Shown in pieces: positions 5,198 to 5,473 of a stretch of 5,473 nt of DNA. This stretch comes from CAZGMC01 sp964526565. Lineage in GTDB: Bacteria; Pseudomonadota; Alphaproteobacteria; DSM-16000; Inquilinaceae. The notes under the pieces are model-generated. The model was not told the origin of the DNA, made no database searches, and was given only the letters and a program-made list of their open reading frames with translations. Location of the stretch: the NCBI GenBank assembly GCA_964526565.1, contig CAZGMC010000147.1, forward strand, positions 1-5,473, written 5' to 3'. Position numbers and translations under genes: made by a program. Position 1 is the first letter of the stretch. Each line of letters opens with the position of its first letter.

Positions 5198-5303
5198 GTG
5201 CGTCTCGGTTTCGTTTCACGAAACGTGCGTCTCACGGGAAGGATGAAACAGCGCGACGCACCATGGCGCCGCGGGTGGGCACTGGAAGGAATCCCCGCGG
5301 CGC
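5198..5303 (-). promoter_or_regulatory. Structured panB 5' leader with inverted and direct repeats
   Basis: Two elements lie between the candidate promoter and the panB SD. The first, distal to panB, is a perfect 10-bp all-GC stem: GCGCCGCGGG (5266-5275) pairs with CCCGCGGCGC (5294-5303) across an 18-nt loop. The second is the 14-bp palindrome CGTTTC-AC-GAAACG (5212-5225), flanked by 9-bp direct repeats GTGCGTCTC at 5198-5206 and 5225-5233. An inverted copy of the repeat core, GACGCAC, lies at 5255-5261. The 2-nt centre is too small for an RNA loop, so the palindrome is more likely a DNA operator; the long stem could act in RNA. No T-run follows the stem. What it regulates is inferred from position only. 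Confidence 0.5.
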
Positions 5304-5347
5304 ACACGCTGCGACGCTGTCATGCCAACTTGCCCATTGTGCACCGC

Positions 5348-5376
5348 ACTATGCCGCATTGACGCGACGATGTCGA
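5348..5376 (-). promoter_or_regulatory. Candidate promoter of panBC
   Basis: On the minus strand TCGACA (5371-5376, 5 of 6 to TTGACA) and CATAGT (5348-5353, 4 of 6 to TATAAT) are 17 bp apart. Initiation near 5341 would give a panB leader of about 160 nt. CGTCAAT occurs as a direct repeat on either side of the -35 (plus 5382-5388 and 5358-5364). The site overlaps the probable divergent start codon at 5370. Confidence 0.45.
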
Positions 5377-5473
5377 CTGAAATTGACGGCCAACTGCGCC
5401 GCCCGGCCCCGACTCCGGCCCCGGCTCCAGCCCCGGCCCCGGACATCCGGAAGCCGGCCCGCGGCCGCGTCGC
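5370..5473 (+). CDS. Probable divergent gene, 5' end only, Pro-Ala-rich N-terminus
   Basis: An open frame from ATG at 5370 runs off the right edge after 34 complete codons. It begins MSTEIDGQLRR, continues with PAPTPAPAPAPAP (residues 12-24) and then DIRKPARGRV. A Pro-Ala stretch after a short polar N-terminus is a common linker or low-complexity start in high-GC alphaproteobacteria. About 27 of 34 third codon positions are G or C, as expected for a real gene here. No good Shine-Dalgarno precedes it. An in-frame ATG at 5322 also lacks one and would add a Cys-rich stretch, so 5370 is preferred. A weak TATGCC at 5350-5355 would imply an almost leaderless mRNA. I do not recognise the family, and too little is visible to assign a function. 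The opposite-strand reading (Ala-Gly repeat) is the alternative. Confidence 0.42.
   Translation, partial: MSTEIDGQLRRPAPTPAPAPAPAPDIRKPARGRV
5405..5442. repeat. Degenerate hexanucleotide repeat (GGCCCC/GGCTCC)
   Basis: Six consecutive hexamers, GGCCCC, GACTCC, GGCCCC, GGCTCC, AGCCCC and GGCCCC, followed by GG, form a degenerate tandem array. It encodes alternating Pro-Ala in the plus-strand frame starting at 5370. The unit is a multiple of three, so expansion or contraction keeps the frame. Confidence 0.8.

Noticed and set aside
5212..5225. Resemblance to the chromosomal parS site (GTTTCAC...GAAAC)
   Set aside because: The ParB consensus has GTTTCACGTGAAAC; here the half-sites are 2 bp closer, which changes their helical phase. 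One imperfect copy beside panB is not enough.
5304..5340. Possible sigma54 promoter on the minus strand (TTGGCATGACAGCG...GCA)
   Set aside because: The distance between the GG and GC elements does not fit the fixed sigma54 spacing.
3353..5362. 669-aa plus-strand open frame
   Set aside because: It is antisense to both panC and panB, rich in Arg/His/Gly as reverse frames of high-GC genes are, and has no motif or Shine-Dalgarno support.
5216..5446. 76-aa minus-strand open frame beginning with Ala-Gly repeats
   Set aside because: It has no Shine-Dalgarno, its repeat is the reverse reading of the Pro-Ala array, and it spans the candidate panB promoter and leader. It remains the alternative if the gene at 5370 is wrong.

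Overview
The window is about 70% G+C, apart from one AT-richer gap near its middle. It looks like a chromosomal segment of a high-GC alphaproteobacterium, most likely Rhodospirillales-like. The indicators are a DUF2336-family protein (a family I know mainly from alphaproteobacteria), PanB and PanC of the alphaproteobacterial style, and a glyoxalase II gene divergent from a small SAM-methyltransferase-like gene, an arrangement I associate with this class. The taxonomic call is an inference from gene content and composition.

Left part (1-1894): a C-rich 3' flank, then gloB (glyoxalase II) on the minus strand, then a 237-bp divergent intergenic region. That region holds two inverted repeats, a perfect TATAAT and a perfect 14-bp tandem duplication. 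A plus-strand class I methyltransferase-like gene follows, with an atypical SAM loop and a Pro/Arg-rich C-terminal tail.

Middle (1830-3424): a minus-strand DUF2336 gene converges on the methyltransferase gene, and the two 3' ends overlap by 65 bp. The DUF2336 gene carries a 12-bp x3 minisatellite encoding HP-containing tetrapeptides. It is preceded by the clearest promoter in the window (TTGACG-17-TATAGT), inside a ~450-bp non-coding stretch that drops to about 46% G+C and contains several short repeats and stem-loops.

Right part (3425-5473): panB and panC lie in one minus-strand operon (order panB-panC, 33-bp gap) and encode two steps of pantothenate (vitamin B5, CoA precursor) synthesis. 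panB has a good Shine-Dalgarno sequence and a putative ~160-nt leader. The leader holds a 10-bp all-GC stem-loop and a palindrome bracketed by 9-bp direct repeats. A candidate promoter lies upstream. Divergently, a probable plus-strand gene with a Pro-Ala-rich N-terminus starts at 5370 and runs off the right edge.

Overall this is ordinary housekeeping metabolism plus one poorly characterised family. I see no mobile elements, CRISPR, tRNA, rRNA or obvious defence system. The points most worth a second look are the panB leader architecture, the convergent gene overlap and the AT-rich DUF2336 regulatory region.
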